Part shown: positions 45,208 to 57,500 of the stretch, in pieces
Layout of the letters: the number at the start of each line of letters is the position of its first letter
How positions within the stretch are numbered: position 1 is the stretch's first letter
Assembly: GCA_905221605.1 (NCBI GenBank)
Contig: CAJNDS010000149.1
Location: 1 to 57,500 of the forward strand
Source of the DNA: Symbiodinium natans
Taxonomy: Eukaryota > Sar > Dinophyceae > Suessiales > Symbiodiniaceae
Reading direction: 5' to 3'
DNA length: 57,500 nucleotides
The notes under the pieces: model-generated
What the model saw: the letters and a program-made list of their open reading frames with translations, nothing else
Databases searched by the model: none
Told to the model about the DNA's origin: nothing
Position numbers and translations under genes: made by a program

Positions 45208-45272
45208 GGGCCGTGGAGGCTGTGGGGGCCGTGGAGGCCGTGGAGGCCGTGGAGGCCGTGGAGGCCGTGGCC
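45208..45272. repeat. CCGTGGAGG nonamer repeat
   Basis: About six GGCCGTGGA units. In one + frame it reads EAV repeats following KFRRLDELLRLHFTPSR; in another it reads GGRGG, an RGG-box-like pattern. I cannot tell which, if either, is translated. Confidence 0.85.
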
Positions 45273-45698
45273 CCAACGGCCACTACAGCCATCGGCGTGC
45301 TGTGAGGAGATTGCATGAACCTGAACAAGTAATATAGTGGAGGCCGGAATGCAGGCTGTTGTGCAGGCTGCTTCGCAGGCTCGTTCCTTGGCACGCGTTC
45401 ACACCACCTTCCCCTTCTTCATCGCATCCCCTCGTTCATGGCCGCAAAATGTGGGTCTGCAGCGCTGACGCATTCGTGCAGGCCGGGTCGCAAGCCTTCA
45501 TCTTCCCTCGAGTTGCACAGCTCACGCTCACGCAAGAGTTTCCAGTGTGTTTGAGCTTTGTTGACTGAGCTCACACCATGTCCAAGCAGACACCAGCTAA
45601 TAACAGTTCAATGTTACGGCCCATTGACAGTGTCAGTGTGCACCGGAGCAAGGCTCGCTGGAGTCTCGTCCCCGCAAGCCTTTCGGACCCTAAGTATA

Positions 45699-45762
45699 GG
45701 CAAGCGGCAATGCGGCAATGCGGCAATGCGGCAATGCGGCAATGCGGCAATGCGGCAAACGA
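45699..45762. repeat. GCGGCAAT octamer repeat
   Basis: About seven GCGGCAAT units. The flanking frame MSKQTPANNSSMLRPID (from 45578) is open through it, unverified. Confidence 0.9.
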
Positions 45763-48388
45763 AGATCTTGGAACGGCGCAGCCGGCCCTGCGCTGTGAGC
45801 AGAGGACGGAATACGCGGAAAGCGGGGAACGCGCAGAAAGCTGCAGCTCAATGCCTTAAACTTGGAGCTTTGGACATGTTCTTGAGGCCCCAGGTGGCGC
45901 TGCTCGCGCTACTGTCAGAGTTCCGGGATGACGAGATGCACGAGAGATGGGGGTCTCGTGAAGTGCTTAAGGAGCGCTGAAGCCTGAAATAGCCTGAAGC
46001 GACTGCCACTGGAGAATCTGGAGAGCGAGGTTCGGCGAGGTTCGGCGAGGTAAAGAAGGCCCATTCCATTCGCACATGTAGAAAGAATGCATCGGGCACT
46101 TGCACCCTCGCCGGCTTCTGCTCTCCCTCTCTACTGCTCTCCCTTCCTCTTCATTCCTCTTCCTCTCCTCTCTCTCGCTTTCCCATTTCTCATTTCTTGA
46201 GAGCTTCAGGGGCCTGATGGCAACGCTGCCACTCTGACTGTGACTGAGCGAGGCACTTTTCTTCACTCTTCCTTACCGAGAACTGGAGAGGCCTCTTCGC
46301 GGGAGCTCTCAACAGAATGAAAAAGACTGAGAAGGCCTGCTTTGGGGGGCCTTGCCGTGGGCAGCTCACAGGTTGTCAGAGGTGACCACGTGTGGTGGCT
46401 GTGGTGGGAGCCTGTTGACTTGTAGTGACTTAGTGCAAGGCAGAATTCCCTCCCATAGTTGCTTCCAAGCAAGAGCTCACCGATAGCACACCGATAGCAC
46501 ACCGATAGCAGATCGATAGCACACCGATAGCACGCCGATAGTACATCGGGCGCGACACCATCGACCCTTTTCGGTGGGGCTGCTTGACGGTCTCTGCTTA
46601 AGACGGTCTCTGGGAGCTGAGATCACAGGCGCAAGGTGCTGGGATGGGCGTGCCCATTTTTTGCCCAACGGCCGACCGGCCGAGGGACCTCGGTTCTGAG
46701 CTCTTTCGGATCTCTTGGGGGCATCAACGCTTCTTTTCCAGGCATCCTCTCTTAATCCTTTGACTCTGTCTGTGGTGTTCGGTGCCGCTTCCTAAGTACG
46801 TTGTGTGAGTTATGTGCTCGCCGAGCTCGCCGAGCTCGCTCACTTGTGATCATGTCTCGGCCCCAGCACCTGGGCGAGTCTGGGCGAGTCAGAGCGTGAA
46901 AGCCCCAGCTGAGGCGCCTGAGGCGGTTAGAGAAGCCTGAGAGCCAGCCGCGTAATGCCAGGCGGGGGCCCATGATGATCTGATAGGTCCCCGCCCGCAA
47001 GGCCCCCGAGGCTGGGGGGTGGAGGAAGACCTTCCTCCTGATCAGGCAGTCTAAGCCAACAGCATGGATGGGAATTCACGTGAATTCACAGTACATCACG
47101 GTCTGCAGTAGCTTTGACTCTGCCTCTTGGTAGCCCGAAAGGGGCCACGGGCCTCAATTGTGCCTAAGTTGTGTGTTTGCATGTAGGTCGAATTGGAGTC
47201 TGAAGACCGCGGGGCTCGGCTCTGCAGGTGGCAGCACCCTTCGCAGCGCTGTGACGCTGGTGGCCGTAATGAAGTAGCCGCTGTAGCCATCTCCGAATTG
47301 GTCGCCCTTCGAGTCGCAAGATTCTCTGTAGCCTTCCAGGGCGCTAGGCCGCTAGGTTCTATAGAGGCCCACTAGAAGCCGGCACCAGAGTCACAAGAAG
47401 CGCACTGAGGCCTCACACGGCCTCTTCGACATGCGGTCATGTCTTTGAAACTGTCTGAAAACTTCTGGCCGTGGTCATGCGCTGTCATTGTCCACTGTTC
47501 TTCCTGCTTTCCGTTCACCACCCCAGACCTACAACAAAGTTAACGGCCTTTTCGAGTATCCGACTTCATCGAAGGCTTCCCTGTCCGGCTTAATTCGACC
47601 ACCCCTTCCTTGACACATCTTTGCCTCCGGGCCTCCCCCAGTACCGCTGCGAAGCTGTCCGGACAGAAGTGTTACCTTCGCGACTTGTCATTCAGTCAGG
47701 TTGTCATCAGAGGAGTCGCAAGTGTCATAGGACTGGTGCCGCAAGGCGTCGGGTATGATAGGCACATATAGGCACTAATGGTACTTGAAGTGGGCGTAGC
47801 AGCTGAACAGTGTCCCCATAGCCGCTGCCTCCGGTCTTGACCTGCAGCCGCCTGGGCGCGGAGGAAGCTCTGCTGGCACTGGCACAGCGCTGGCACAGCG
47901 CTGGCACAGCGCTCACAGTGCTGCCAAGCGCTGCCAAGTCCTCCCAACCCGCACCACTTTCTCCTGAGCTGAGGCAGCAGCAGAGGCACAGGCGCCCAAG
48001 CGCTTCTCACACCCGACGTGTGCTCGGAAGGCGATTGGTGATGGCATGTTGAGCACTGCGAAAACCCTCTGCTCAAATCACGGATGTGTTAGGTTGCAAT
48101 GCCCGGCTTTGTCATGAAAGCGTTGACATGTCTTGATGCTTGCTTGCCTGCGTGTGAGTCGTTCAGTGGGTGCGACCGCGAGTTGTGGTCGTCGAGCTCA
48201 GCAGCTGATGCAGACATGCTGGAGGGGCAGGCTGCGCTGCCGACGCAGGGCTCCCCCATGCCCACATGAGTCTGTAAATCGTCGTGCCACTACATCAGCA
48301 GGGCAGCTGGCATGGCAGCCAACATGGCGGCATCGCGTCGCTGCATCGCGCGCAGGCAGGAGGCTTGTGCCCAGCTGCTTCTTCTGGG

Positions 48389-49174
48389 TTAAACGGGTGA
48401 GACAGCAGAGTCACAGTCACATGAGTCGCCGAAGGTAGCAGCCTGTGAGTTGGCCTTGGCAGCTTCAGAGGACAGAGCTTTGCTGGGGAGCGTTCGCAAC
48501 AGCAGCAAAGGCCATGTCCAGCACTGCGGGGTCGTAGAGGTGCGAAGGCTCAGCGAAGCGCCACGACGTGGATGTAAAGCTACGACCATGGTCTTTGACA
48601 GGGCATAAGACAGGCATCGGCAAGAGTAACAGCAAGAGGCTTCCAGAGTTTTTGCGCCGTGCGAGCTTCTGTGTGTTGAGAAGCCTGATCTACCGCCCAT
48701 CGGGACACGCAATTCACGACCAGACTTTGGTCCTCCATGCCTTTTTGGATTGTGAGAGAGAGTCGTATGAGTCGTGCGACTCGGAGCTATGTCAGCTATG
48801 TGCCCTGGACCAACCCGACGTCTTCGGCCCGCCCCTGCACATCCTGCACATCTGCGGGCAGTACAGAGTGGCAGCGGCAGCGGCCTGGGCAGCGGCCTGG
48901 AGTCGGAGGTGCTTTCCTGTGCTGTCGTTTCTCCGCCGTCGCACTTTTGGCCTCGCGGCCTTGCCCGTCCGAGTTTACATTTGCTACTGACATCGACTGC
49001 CACTTCCTCCGCCAACAAGCCCGGGTGCCACTCATGAGGTTGCTGCGTATGTTGCCTGCACGATGCAAGCGCCTTGAGTGCCTTCCACTGGATTGCGGCG
49101 TCTTGCATTGACACATGTGTCATCTGTGACAGCCCGAGAGGCACCCTGAGCACACGAAGAATGGGAAGTTCCAC
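48389..49174 (-). other. Longest non-repeat open frame in the 38-57 kb region
   Basis: 261 codons without a stop on the minus strand, rich in Arg, Ser, Thr, Cys and Pro, with no domain I recognise. At this base composition I estimate roughly a one-in-ten chance of such a frame arising at random in 20 kb. A 140-codon + frame (48568-48990) overlaps it. I do not call either a gene. Confidence 0.2.
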
Positions 49175-52100
49175 TTAGCTCCGGCTTGCGAGTGCCCCAG
49201 TCTCGCCCAGCTTGCCAGGGGCGAAGAATTATCCAATTTCTCACGAAGCAGAATCGGCACAAGCAACTGCGGGTGCCTTGGATGGTGAGCCAGAGAGTGT
49301 CTCTGGCGGACGCTGCTGTGGTACCTGTGCTAGGTTCTTGCTGTGGCCCTGAACTTGAACGTGAGGTTTCAGATAGTCAGCTGAACGGTTGAAGGTGATG
49401 TGCCTGAGGGGCGGCGAAGTGCAGCTGGTCTAGCGTCGGAAAGTTCGCAGCAGGCATGAGTGGCATGAGCTTGGTTCAGGCCTGCGCCTGTATGCGGTGT
49501 CTGCGCCTTTCTCCTCACTGCAGCCAGTCGAAAGGTGGTGGCAAGGGCAGCACCTGCGAGCGCTGCACGGATGCTGTCGCTCATGCTGTTGATCGAGGAG
49601 GCGAGGGGTCCTTTCACGTCACGTGCTCGGACACAAGCTTCCTGACGTTTGGTGCAGGGTCGCCAGCCGTCATAGCCAGCAAAGCCAGCAAATGTAGAGC
49701 AGAGACAAGCAAGAGTAAGTCTAGGCTCGGGATGCCGAATACAGGTCAGAGCCTATGAAGGTTTGACTTAAGCCATGCGAGCCAGCCTTGCCAGAGTGCC
49801 GTGGCACCCTAGGCCCTACGCAAGCCTAGCGCTGGGCCTCCAAGTTAGCCACGGTGTCTGCCACAGCGTCCGCCACAGCATCCTCGACAGCACCTGCGAC
49901 AGCCCTGATGCTGCCCACGTTGAAGCCCGATCCTCACCCTTGATGTTCTGTGCGGCTGGTGACTCAATAGTGGTCCTGGCACCCTTGCACCCATGCCTCT
50001 GAGCTGCTTGTTGCAACCAAGTGCGCGTGCTGAGCGTGCTAGCTCTCGGCCATATCCATGCCGCCGAACCGTCCGTGGCAGCCGCCCAGCCGGCCCTGGC
50101 TCCTCATTCTCCGCCGTGGCCCCGGGCGGTCAGGCATGCGTGATCTCGAAGCTTGCATCCGAATTTCTCGAGCTATGTCTTGCAGACCTTGCACTCTAAA
50201 CGGAAGGGGAGCCACCTTGTGTAGGCCTCAGGGCCACAGAGCATGGCATAGCCCAGTCAACGGGCTACGAAGAAGTGACGAAGTGATTGGTACGATTTCC
50301 ATCGGTCACCCGTGTACCACAAAGCTGCACTGTGCCTGGTGCTCCTCAGCCATGACACCATGTCCAGAGTTCGGATATGTCCAGTCTAAGGCTCTAAGGC
50401 TCTGGCGTAGTGTCCTCGAGAGGGAAGCAACACCATGCAGGGGAGGATAAGCCGTGCTTCGGCACCGATGCCTTCTGCAACTCTCAGGACCTGGAGGCAA
50501 GAAAGGGGCGTTTGAATCAGCGACGCCTCATCCACCAGCCCATCCACCCCATCCACCAGCCTATCCACCCCATCCACCCGTGTAGCCGCCTGCGCATGTG
50601 CCGGCCCCGCGGAAAGGGTGCGGGCGGTGCGGAAAGGGTGTGGCGCGCCATGACGCCATGGTGAGATTTTGACTGAGAGTGCCTCACTGAGATTGCCACT
50701 CTCAAGACCCGTCCAGGGCTCCCAAACGCTGGTGCCTTCCGGCGCCTGTCTTTTCAGGTCCAGCAGGGAGGCTACCAAGGGCACCAAGGCCATCAATTCC
50801 ACCAAGGCCCAGGCCAACAAGAATTGATATGTCGGAGTCCTGGAGCTTTAAGCACAAAGGCAGCCAGGAGCATTTGCAAGCCAAAACTGCAGAGACGCCA
50901 TGTCCAGTCAGTTCGGGCTCAGTCCCGTGGGGTTGGTACTCGCCATATTCCCAGCTCAAGTCGTGCACGGTTGGCAGTTGGCATGTTTGTTGTGCCCCAT
51001 TTTCTGAGCCGTGCACTTTGAGCTGCCGCCCCCTTCGTGAAAGCACGTGTGCGTTTCCGTGCAAAAAATGCCTTGTGAAGGGAGGGCCGAAGCCAAGTAG
51101 TTCTTTTGATGTGGCGCTGCTGGGGACTTCTCGCTGTGGCGGGTCACTGCCTCAGTGACTGGTGATGCCTCTGCGGTTATGTCATGCTGTGGGGGCGCGA
51201 GCTACAAGCTGACAACCACTCAGCGTCGCCAGCAAGCGCGTCGCCAGCAAGCGCTGCTGGCAAGATGCGAGATTGTTTCCGGCGAGTCTCTGGGCACCTG
51301 TACAGACTGCATCAGTGTTGTCCCGCTGCCCGTGCTCAGTGTGTGAGAAGGCTTGATTCCATTGAGGTTTGAGCATGGAGAGCACTGCACTCCCCACCCT
51401 GCCCGTGCGTGTGGTTGCACTCCCGAACTCCCTACATCTGCTTTCGCCGTCCTTGAAAGCATGTGGCTTGTGCCTACGCCAAGTGCACCGGGCCTGATGT
51501 GCATGCCGCTTGCCCCCCTCCTTGCTATCTTGGCCCAGCTGCTTGAGACACCGAGCTTGGCAAGCGTCACGAGTGTGGTGGCCCCCAAACCTCGGAAAAA
51601 GCGTGCCCCGTGTCAATGTGGCCATTGAGCTTTCAGGCAATGCGAGTAAACACTTGCCTGAATGGTTGAGGGGGCTGAGATTGAGCGAGGCCAATTTCCT
51701 TGAAGGTTTGTTGAGTCTATGTCAGGGAAGGATCGCACTGGCAGGGCCTCGTCGAGGACGACCCAGCATCATGGCCAAGTGACCACGGCGCGCGCGCAGT
51801 GACATAGTGGCGCCGAGGGCGACCGTAGCCGTGTCCCAAATCCAACATCGGCGATCGAGGGTCTTCCGTCTTGCCGGCCGAGGCTATGGGCGCATGTATG
51901 TCTGAGTTGTCGTGCTGCACGTGCACGTGCTCCGAAGCCTGCCGCAAGGCCCGTCTGCTCTTTCCGGCCCCTTCCGGCAGTCCAGCCGCTTCGTGGGACA
52001 TGCGCCTGCAAGGCCGGAGCAAAACCACTCCAACCACTCCAGCTGACTGCTCCAACTCCAACGTACACCGGCACGAACATTTTGCTCCAACACCAACACG

Positions 52101-53021
52101 GGCATTAAGCCCCTAGAGCGTTTTAAGACGTAGTCGACCTGGCCCTGTCAGGGTCAACAGCCCTAGGAGCTCTAAGAGCTCTAGGAGCCTAGAATCTGTA
52201 TAAGGTCTTACTGTAGGGTTTCGAGATGTTTTGGCATCCCATCATCTGTTTTGCGACGTGCCAACAGTCTTAGGGACGTCGGGAAATCTTCGACTTGACG
52301 TCAGGTCGAGCGGTGTCACAAAAGCAGCCGGCGGGCGCAAACTGCGTGAGTGCGCGGTGCCCGTGCATTCATTGCAGCCCGCAGGGCCTGCTGGGTCACC
52401 TTTGCTTTTTGGAGCCTTTGCTACATCTCGTGCGTAAGAGGCCAAGGCCTGCACGTGTTCAGGCCTTCAACTTGTGAGCCCCGCAAATCCGAGCTCAAAG
52501 GTGGCGCTGAGGGTAATTGGCTGCGTGCATCTGCCTTCCGCACCTCGCCGTGCTGCTCTTCGTCGACGGCCACGCCTGCGCCGCGCTTTGGCGGCGATGC
52601 GGCCTCGTGGGCATCCTCAGCATGCCTGGCGGATCGTCCAGTCTCGACTCTCCTGCCACTGTCTGGCAAAGTCTGGCAGAGGCAGAGTTAAAGACACCGC
52701 TCCTTCACTTAGCTGCTTGGCGCTGGCATCGATGTGCACGCACCTGGCGAAGCAGGCTTCCTTGGCGGCTTTGGATTCGCAGCCTACGGTTCCCACTTTG
52801 GACTCTTTCGACTGCCGGTTCGCAGGAGCTGTCGACCTCGCCTGACGCACTCGTGCAGCGGAAGTGCTCGCATCTTGTAGTCTTGGGGTCTTCTTGGGGA
52901 ATGCGCTCCGCCATGTGCCCAGGAGCTGTTGGCCGTAACTTACTTCACAAGCTTCGCAAGGTCCCAGCAGCTCTCGTGTCAAGCTGCATCACTAGCTACC
53001 AGCCTGCCGTGCCTCACAGAG

Positions 53022-53132
53022 CAAGTGCAGTGAGTGCAGTGAGTGCAGTGAGTGTGCAGTGAGTGTGCAGTGAGTGCAGTGAGTGCAGTGAGTGCAGTGA
53101 GCGCAGTGAGTGCAGTGAGTGCAGTGAGCCGC
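53022..53132. repeat. GTGCAGTGA nonamer array
   Basis: About eleven units with one- or two-base length changes. Confidence 0.93.
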
Positions 53133-53727
53133 CCTTTCGCTCCGTTTGGGCTTCCCAAACAGTTGTGCCCCCGTGCGCGCTGACGCTCCGTTAGCTGGGA
53201 CTGGCAAAGCCCTCTCCGTGGGCTCCGTGGGCGTGCGCGTGCGTGGTCATGCGCAGAACTTCAAAGGTCAGGGCCTGGGGATTAGACCTTAGGCGATTAG
53301 GCCCTGCTTGACAAAGGGGCTATGCCGGCTATTTTCAGCAGCCAAGCCTGCACAAGGCTATCTTCCCTCAAGAGCCTAGTCAAGGTCTCCGCGTGTCCTT
53401 CTCGTGTCTCTGAGGCACTGACAGTTAACACAAAAAAGAGAACACAAAAGTCACAAAAGCCATGTCTGAGGGCTTGGAACAAATTGCCCCCCCGAAACAA
53501 AAAGAGGCGCGCCACACGCAGCACGCGCCACACGATAGAGGGCCACGGCCAAAGATGCCAATTAAGGCCTTGGCTTGAGTACTTGAGAATCTAGATCCGA
53601 CTGGCCCTGCTCTCGTGTGAAGACCAGATTTCTCCCAGATTTCTCAGAAACTTGAGTCCCTGTCAGGCGCCGACAGCTCTGCCGACAGCTCCGCCGGCAG
53701 CTTCGCTGGCAGCGTTGCCGAGTGCTC

Positions 53728-53795
53728 AGTAGTGTGCCCAGTGCACCCAGTGCACACTGGGCACCCAGTGTGCCCAGTGTGCCCAGTGTGCCCGG
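53728..53795. repeat. GTGCCCA repeats with a palindromic centre
   Basis: GTGCCCAGTGCACCCAGTGCAC then ACTGGGCACCCAGTGTGCCCAG, inverted around the middle, followed by three GTGTGCCCA units. Confidence 0.8.
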
Positions 53796-54597
53796 CTTCT
53801 GGGCGTGCACTTCGCCCGCTTAGGGCACTTCGTGCACATTGAGTCCACTGCCCATGCGCACCGTGCATCCATCTCGCGCACACCGTGCACGCCGCACACA
53901 CCCGCTCTTAGTCGCATCTTGAGACTTCGCTGGATGTTCAGATCGTGAAGATGCGTTCCAACGCATTGTTCGCAGTGGGCCAACGTCTGTAGGTGCCGTC
54001 TCAGTGGCCGCATTTGTTAGTGCAGTCATCGGTGCGCACACAGAAAGGCCGGAGTAAGGTAGAAGGGTGATCCGGTGATCCGGTGCAGCGTCGGGCACTA
54101 CGAGGCCAGTCGGCCACTGGCCGCCGGTTCCGATATGTTGGATGATGCAACCTGTGTCGAACTTGAGTCAGCACTTCTCCCCAGGCCTTTGTCACAATTG
54201 TGCTCAGAGCAGCCAGAGCCTTGATTCACCACCCGAAGCTACTCCTGCAACACCTAACTTTGCTCAGTTCGAGCGCGAACTTCTCTTCGTAAAGGCTTCT
54301 TCGTCCTGCTGTGCTGACTGTGCTGCCTCCAGCCATGTCAGCCCTGCTCGGGGAGCCACCTAAAGTCACTGGAGCGGCAAGTGGCGCCCACTTTGCCCAA
54401 CAGCCAACACCTTGCCAGCCTCGCCAGCTGGCACAGCCCTTCTGACAGCAGCCTTTTTTATTACTCTGGTGCGCATCCCCGTGAGTTCGTGAACGAGTGC
54501 TCCAACATCCGCATCACCTCGCCTTTGCCGGTGTCAGCACAGCCGCCTTCATCACACCACAATCTTCAGCTGGTGCTGAGCGAAGCAGCTTCCTCCC

Positions 54598-54657
54598 TGC
54601 CGGCATCTGCCGCATCTGCCGCATCTGCCGCATCTGCCGCATCTGCCGCATCTGCCC
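54598..54657. repeat. GCATCTGCC nonamer array
   Basis: Six units. One frame reads Ser-Ala-Ala repeats. Confidence 0.93.
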
Positions 54658-55319
54658 CAGTGGCCCTGCGAGCCTCGCGAGCCTCGCAGTTGTGAGAATC
54701 TGAGATTCCAGAGGCTGCAAGTGGAAGACCACCCATTGCTCGGGAAATTGACGGAGTTTGAAGGAGCAGGACGGCTGAGGACATCTGAGAGCAAAGTTCC
54801 CAGCTGGGGCTTAGGAGCCGCTTGACTATTTCACCGGCTCTTTCGTTCCTTGCAGCGCAGCACTCACCGCATTGCTGGAGAAGACTGCAGGAGACTGCAC
54901 CGACTGCGTTGCTCGAGCTGAGTGTTGGGCGAGTTGGACCCGATGCTAGAGACGCCATTTGGTTCCGCTCTTAGCTTTCGCATGATCTTGTTTGTGGTTT
55001 GATTTCTGGAGCAGTATTACCGTTAGTATTACCATGTAGTACTACCATTATACATGTATACGTGTTCGTTCGTGTACTAAACTGTGAAGGATAGACACCT
55101 CATTTCTCTGAGGATCTATTTTGTTCACGTTTCTGCGCTTTTGTGACTGTTTCGCGGCGGGAGGCATGGTAGTTTAGAAGCTTGGAATAATCTGTGGTAT
55201 GAAGCAAAGCAACGTTAAAGCAACACTTCGCCACTTTGCCACTTCGCTGTTTTTCTCTTATCGTTCTTGTTATTGGCCTGCGCGCTTTACGCCGCCGTGG
55301 AGAGTGTGTCGATTTCTGA

Positions 55320-55370
55320 ACAATGGGGGGAGGGGGGGCTGGGGGGGCTGGGGGGGGTGATCGCGTGTAC
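55320..55370. repeat. GGGGGGCT / GGGGGA repeat
   Basis: Left-hand G-rich block; GTGATCGCGTG follows it directly. Confidence 0.9.
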
Positions 55371-55639
55371 AGTGTTTTCGGCGGCGTTTCCGGACACGTG
55401 CTTCTTCTTGCCATCTGTGACGACCGTGCTTGGAATGTGTCCGTTTACCTGCGTTTTTGCGTGCCAACACACGACAACCACGGTATTTACGGTGATTTTG
55501 CTGTTTTTCACAAGGCCCGTTTTTTCCACGAGGTCCGTTTCGGTGTCTTCCCGTTTTTTGATGCTCTGTCTCAATGCGCCATGGAAGGCACACTTTTTTT
55601 TGACAACTGCGCTGGGGGGGGGTGCTGCCGTAGGGTTTG

Positions 55640-55876
55640 TCGCTTTCTGAAAAATGGGGGGCGGGGAGGGTGGGGGGAGGGTGGGGGAGGGAGGGTGGGG
55701 GGGGGGAGGGTGGGGGAGGGGGGGGAGGGTGGGGGGAGGGTGGGGGGAGGGTGGGGGAGGGGTGGGGGAGGGTGGGGGGAGGGTGGGGGGAGGGTGGGGG
55801 GAGGGTGGGGGGAGGGTGGCGGGAGGGTGGGGGGAGGGTGGGGGTGGGGGAGGGTGGGGGGAGTGGGGGTGGCGGG
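55640..55876. repeat. GGGTGGGGGGA array
   Basis: About 20 units of GGGAGGGTGGGG. GGTGATCGCGTG follows it, as it does the left-hand block, so a 0.5 kb segment may be an old duplication. Frames of 215 (minus, Pro-rich) and 275 codons (plus, Gly-rich) cross it and are repeat artefacts at least in part. Confidence 0.93.
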
Positions 55877-56894
55877 TGATCGCGTGCTCACCATTCCAAA
55901 ACATGCTATTTACAGTGTCGGATTTTTTGAGCATCCATGCCGTGGATCGGCTGGAGCCAGTGCTATGGCCAGCACTTGCGGGCTCTGCGCTGGCCTTGAA
56001 GCTCCCCCCAAAACTAAATCCCTTAATGACAGTGCAAGCACAGATCGGTCCACGTGTCCCTTGACTTCCCGTGCTTCCTCTCGCGTCGTTGTGGCTCAGG
56101 GGTTCTTGGTTTGGTTTGTTTTGTTGCGGGCTTTAAACAATCTTTTCTAGTCAAACCCTGACATTCACGCACTGAGGAACTTGAAGTCTCCATTCAGACC
56201 TCGACATCTTCGTAGTGAGAAGTTTCCAGCTGGAAGTCTAGACTCAAGGGATGAAGACTCGTACCCCTAAGTTTGTACCCCTAAAGGTTGCTTTAATATA
56301 CTCCTAATACAGCCCTTATATCTTTTTAGGGATCCTGAAAAAAGGGGACCCCAAAGGCCGCAGAAACCGGCGGTAGTAACCTTACGGTGAGCCAAAAGAC
56401 CTGCGCCTAAACCTTCACGAAAGAGCCCCAAATTTTTGCACTTTTTCGCATGCCTTCCTGACGCAAAACGCGGAAAATCAGCCGGAATGCCAGGAAACCC
56501 CACGCAGGCCGATGAATTTGTGCTTTTTTAAATATGGATGTTCTGTCTTGAACAATCAAGAATGCTGTTTAACCCACGCCTGCCCCGCTTTTCCACACAT
56601 TATGCCACTTTTGGCCTTTTCCATGCGACATCTCGAATTCACTGCGCCTGCCAGTGTTTTCAGCACTTCTGCCTTCGTCTGTGCTGCGCGTCCTGAAAAC
56701 GCCATCGACATAACTTCCACGGTGGCGTAAAGCGCGCATTCCTTGTTATTCCATTTGCGAGCTCCATTGCCTCAGGTCGCGGGTTTCTGTACTTTCTGTA
56801 CTCTTCGCCTCGGTGAAGCTTTGACTTCTTCATGCCGTTAACGGCAAGGTTCCCTCGCAAGAGGCGCAAGATTGAAAATCCCACTTTGGACTGC

Positions 56895-57232
56895 TAAAGG
56901 GCTCTACTGGCTCTACTTCGACATTGAGTTCAAGTTTGGGCTTGAAGGCTGCAAGCGCTGGAAGATTCGCCCCCACCGCGGACACCGTGCTGATCTTCCC
57001 TTCGGCGAAGCCCTTCGAGTTCTTCTGGCACCTTTCGCACGTCTCGTATGCTCACGTTTCGCATGATGCTGGCAAACTTAACAAGGGCACCGGGAACGAG
57101 ATTTCTTTCACACAGTCCAAGCCGATAGTGGTCTGCGCTCTGCGCTCAATGAGTTTTCGAGGTTGGTCTGTTCCCCACAGCGCGTGGGAAGGGGCACCCA
57201 GAGACCCCGATCAGGGTGCCCCAGAAAGATGA
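56895..57232 (+). CDS. Candidate coding segment of about 110 codons
   Basis: The + frame reads SSSLGLKAASAGRFAPTAD, then VLIFPSAKPFEFFWHLSHV and NKGTGNEISFTQSKPIVV before TGA. The mix of aromatic and charged residues is protein-like, but an overlapping frame (GLYWLYFDIEFKFGLEG) is also plausible. No family is assigned. Confidence 0.3.
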
Positions 57233-57500
57233 AGCGAACGTAAGCTGCGCAAGGGCTGAGAGGGCTGAGCCGAGCAGGTGAGCCGGACTAAGCTGTGCAG
57301 GATCTGACGGATCTGAGTTACTCGCATGCTGCTGAGCCAAAGGGGCGCTATCCATTCGCACCCTTGGCACATCCGCGACGTCGCCAGGTGCATTTGAACA
57401 TTTGGACATGCGGCCAGCTGCGAGGAGAGAAATAGGCAGAAGTAGGCACAGACGAGCATTGCAGGCGTTGACAGCATTCGTATTTTCCACCTGTCAGATC

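Larger units (their letters stand above)
38400..57500. other. GC-balanced region with no anchored gene
   Basis: Short open frames are everywhere on both strands. Most are 40-180 codons, as expected by chance at this base composition. I found no family motif that would fix exons. It may still hold genes made of tiny exons, as in the two good genes of this window. Candidate pieces worth checking are entered separately at low confidence. Confidence 0.5.

Noticed and set aside
55287-56150. Gly-rich (+) and Pro-rich (-) frames of 215-275 codons
   Set aside because: They depend on the G-rich arrays; the non-repeat part (55380-55640) is open on both strands and matches nothing I know.

Overview
This looks like nuclear DNA of a dinoflagellate. 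The main evidence is the splice-site pattern. In two genes whose exons can be placed by protein-family alignment (a KH-domain gene and a longin R-SNARE gene), all 22 modelled introns end in AG followed by an exonic G. Their donors are GA (9), GC (9) and GT (4). A mix of GA, GC and GT donors with AG|G acceptors is a known dinoflagellate feature. Other supporting signs are TTTAGGG-like interstitial repeats, co-directional recognised genes, many tiny exons, and very repeat-rich DNA. The genus cannot be fixed from sequence alone.

Layout. 1-1870: tandem 615-621 bp repeat with fold-back arms. 2.7-3.3 kb: C-terminal exons of an acidic protein. 4.7-6.1 kb: exons of a J-domain (DnaJ/Hsp40-like) co-chaperone. 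7.0-8.0 kb: a possible two-exon gene on the minus strand. 8.2-14.4 kb: three copies of a GC-minisatellite element (two head to head), an ATCTTCA heptamer array, poly-G/AT/poly-C sequence, and AT-rich degenerate repeats. 14.75-15.84 kb: GT-rich DNA and a long GGGGTGT array. 17.4-22.6 kb: a three-KH-domain RNA-binding protein with at least 14 exons. 23.2-29.2 kb: a VAMP7-type R-SNARE with 10 exons. 29.3-38.4 kb: almost wholly repetitive (pyrimidine arrays, diverged 0.3 kb repeats, a 117 bp hairpin satellite, 73 bp, 15 bp and 10 bp arrays). 38.4-57.5 kb: less repetitive, GC-balanced DNA with many short open frames. I could not tie any frame there to a known domain, and most are of a length expected by chance.

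The confident genes are housekeeping-type: chaperoning, RNA binding and membrane fusion. They lie on the + strand in one orientation; the KH and SNARE genes are only about 0.6 kb apart. I see no operon, phage, CRISPR, tRNA or rRNA. Most long open frames in the window are simple repeats read as protein.
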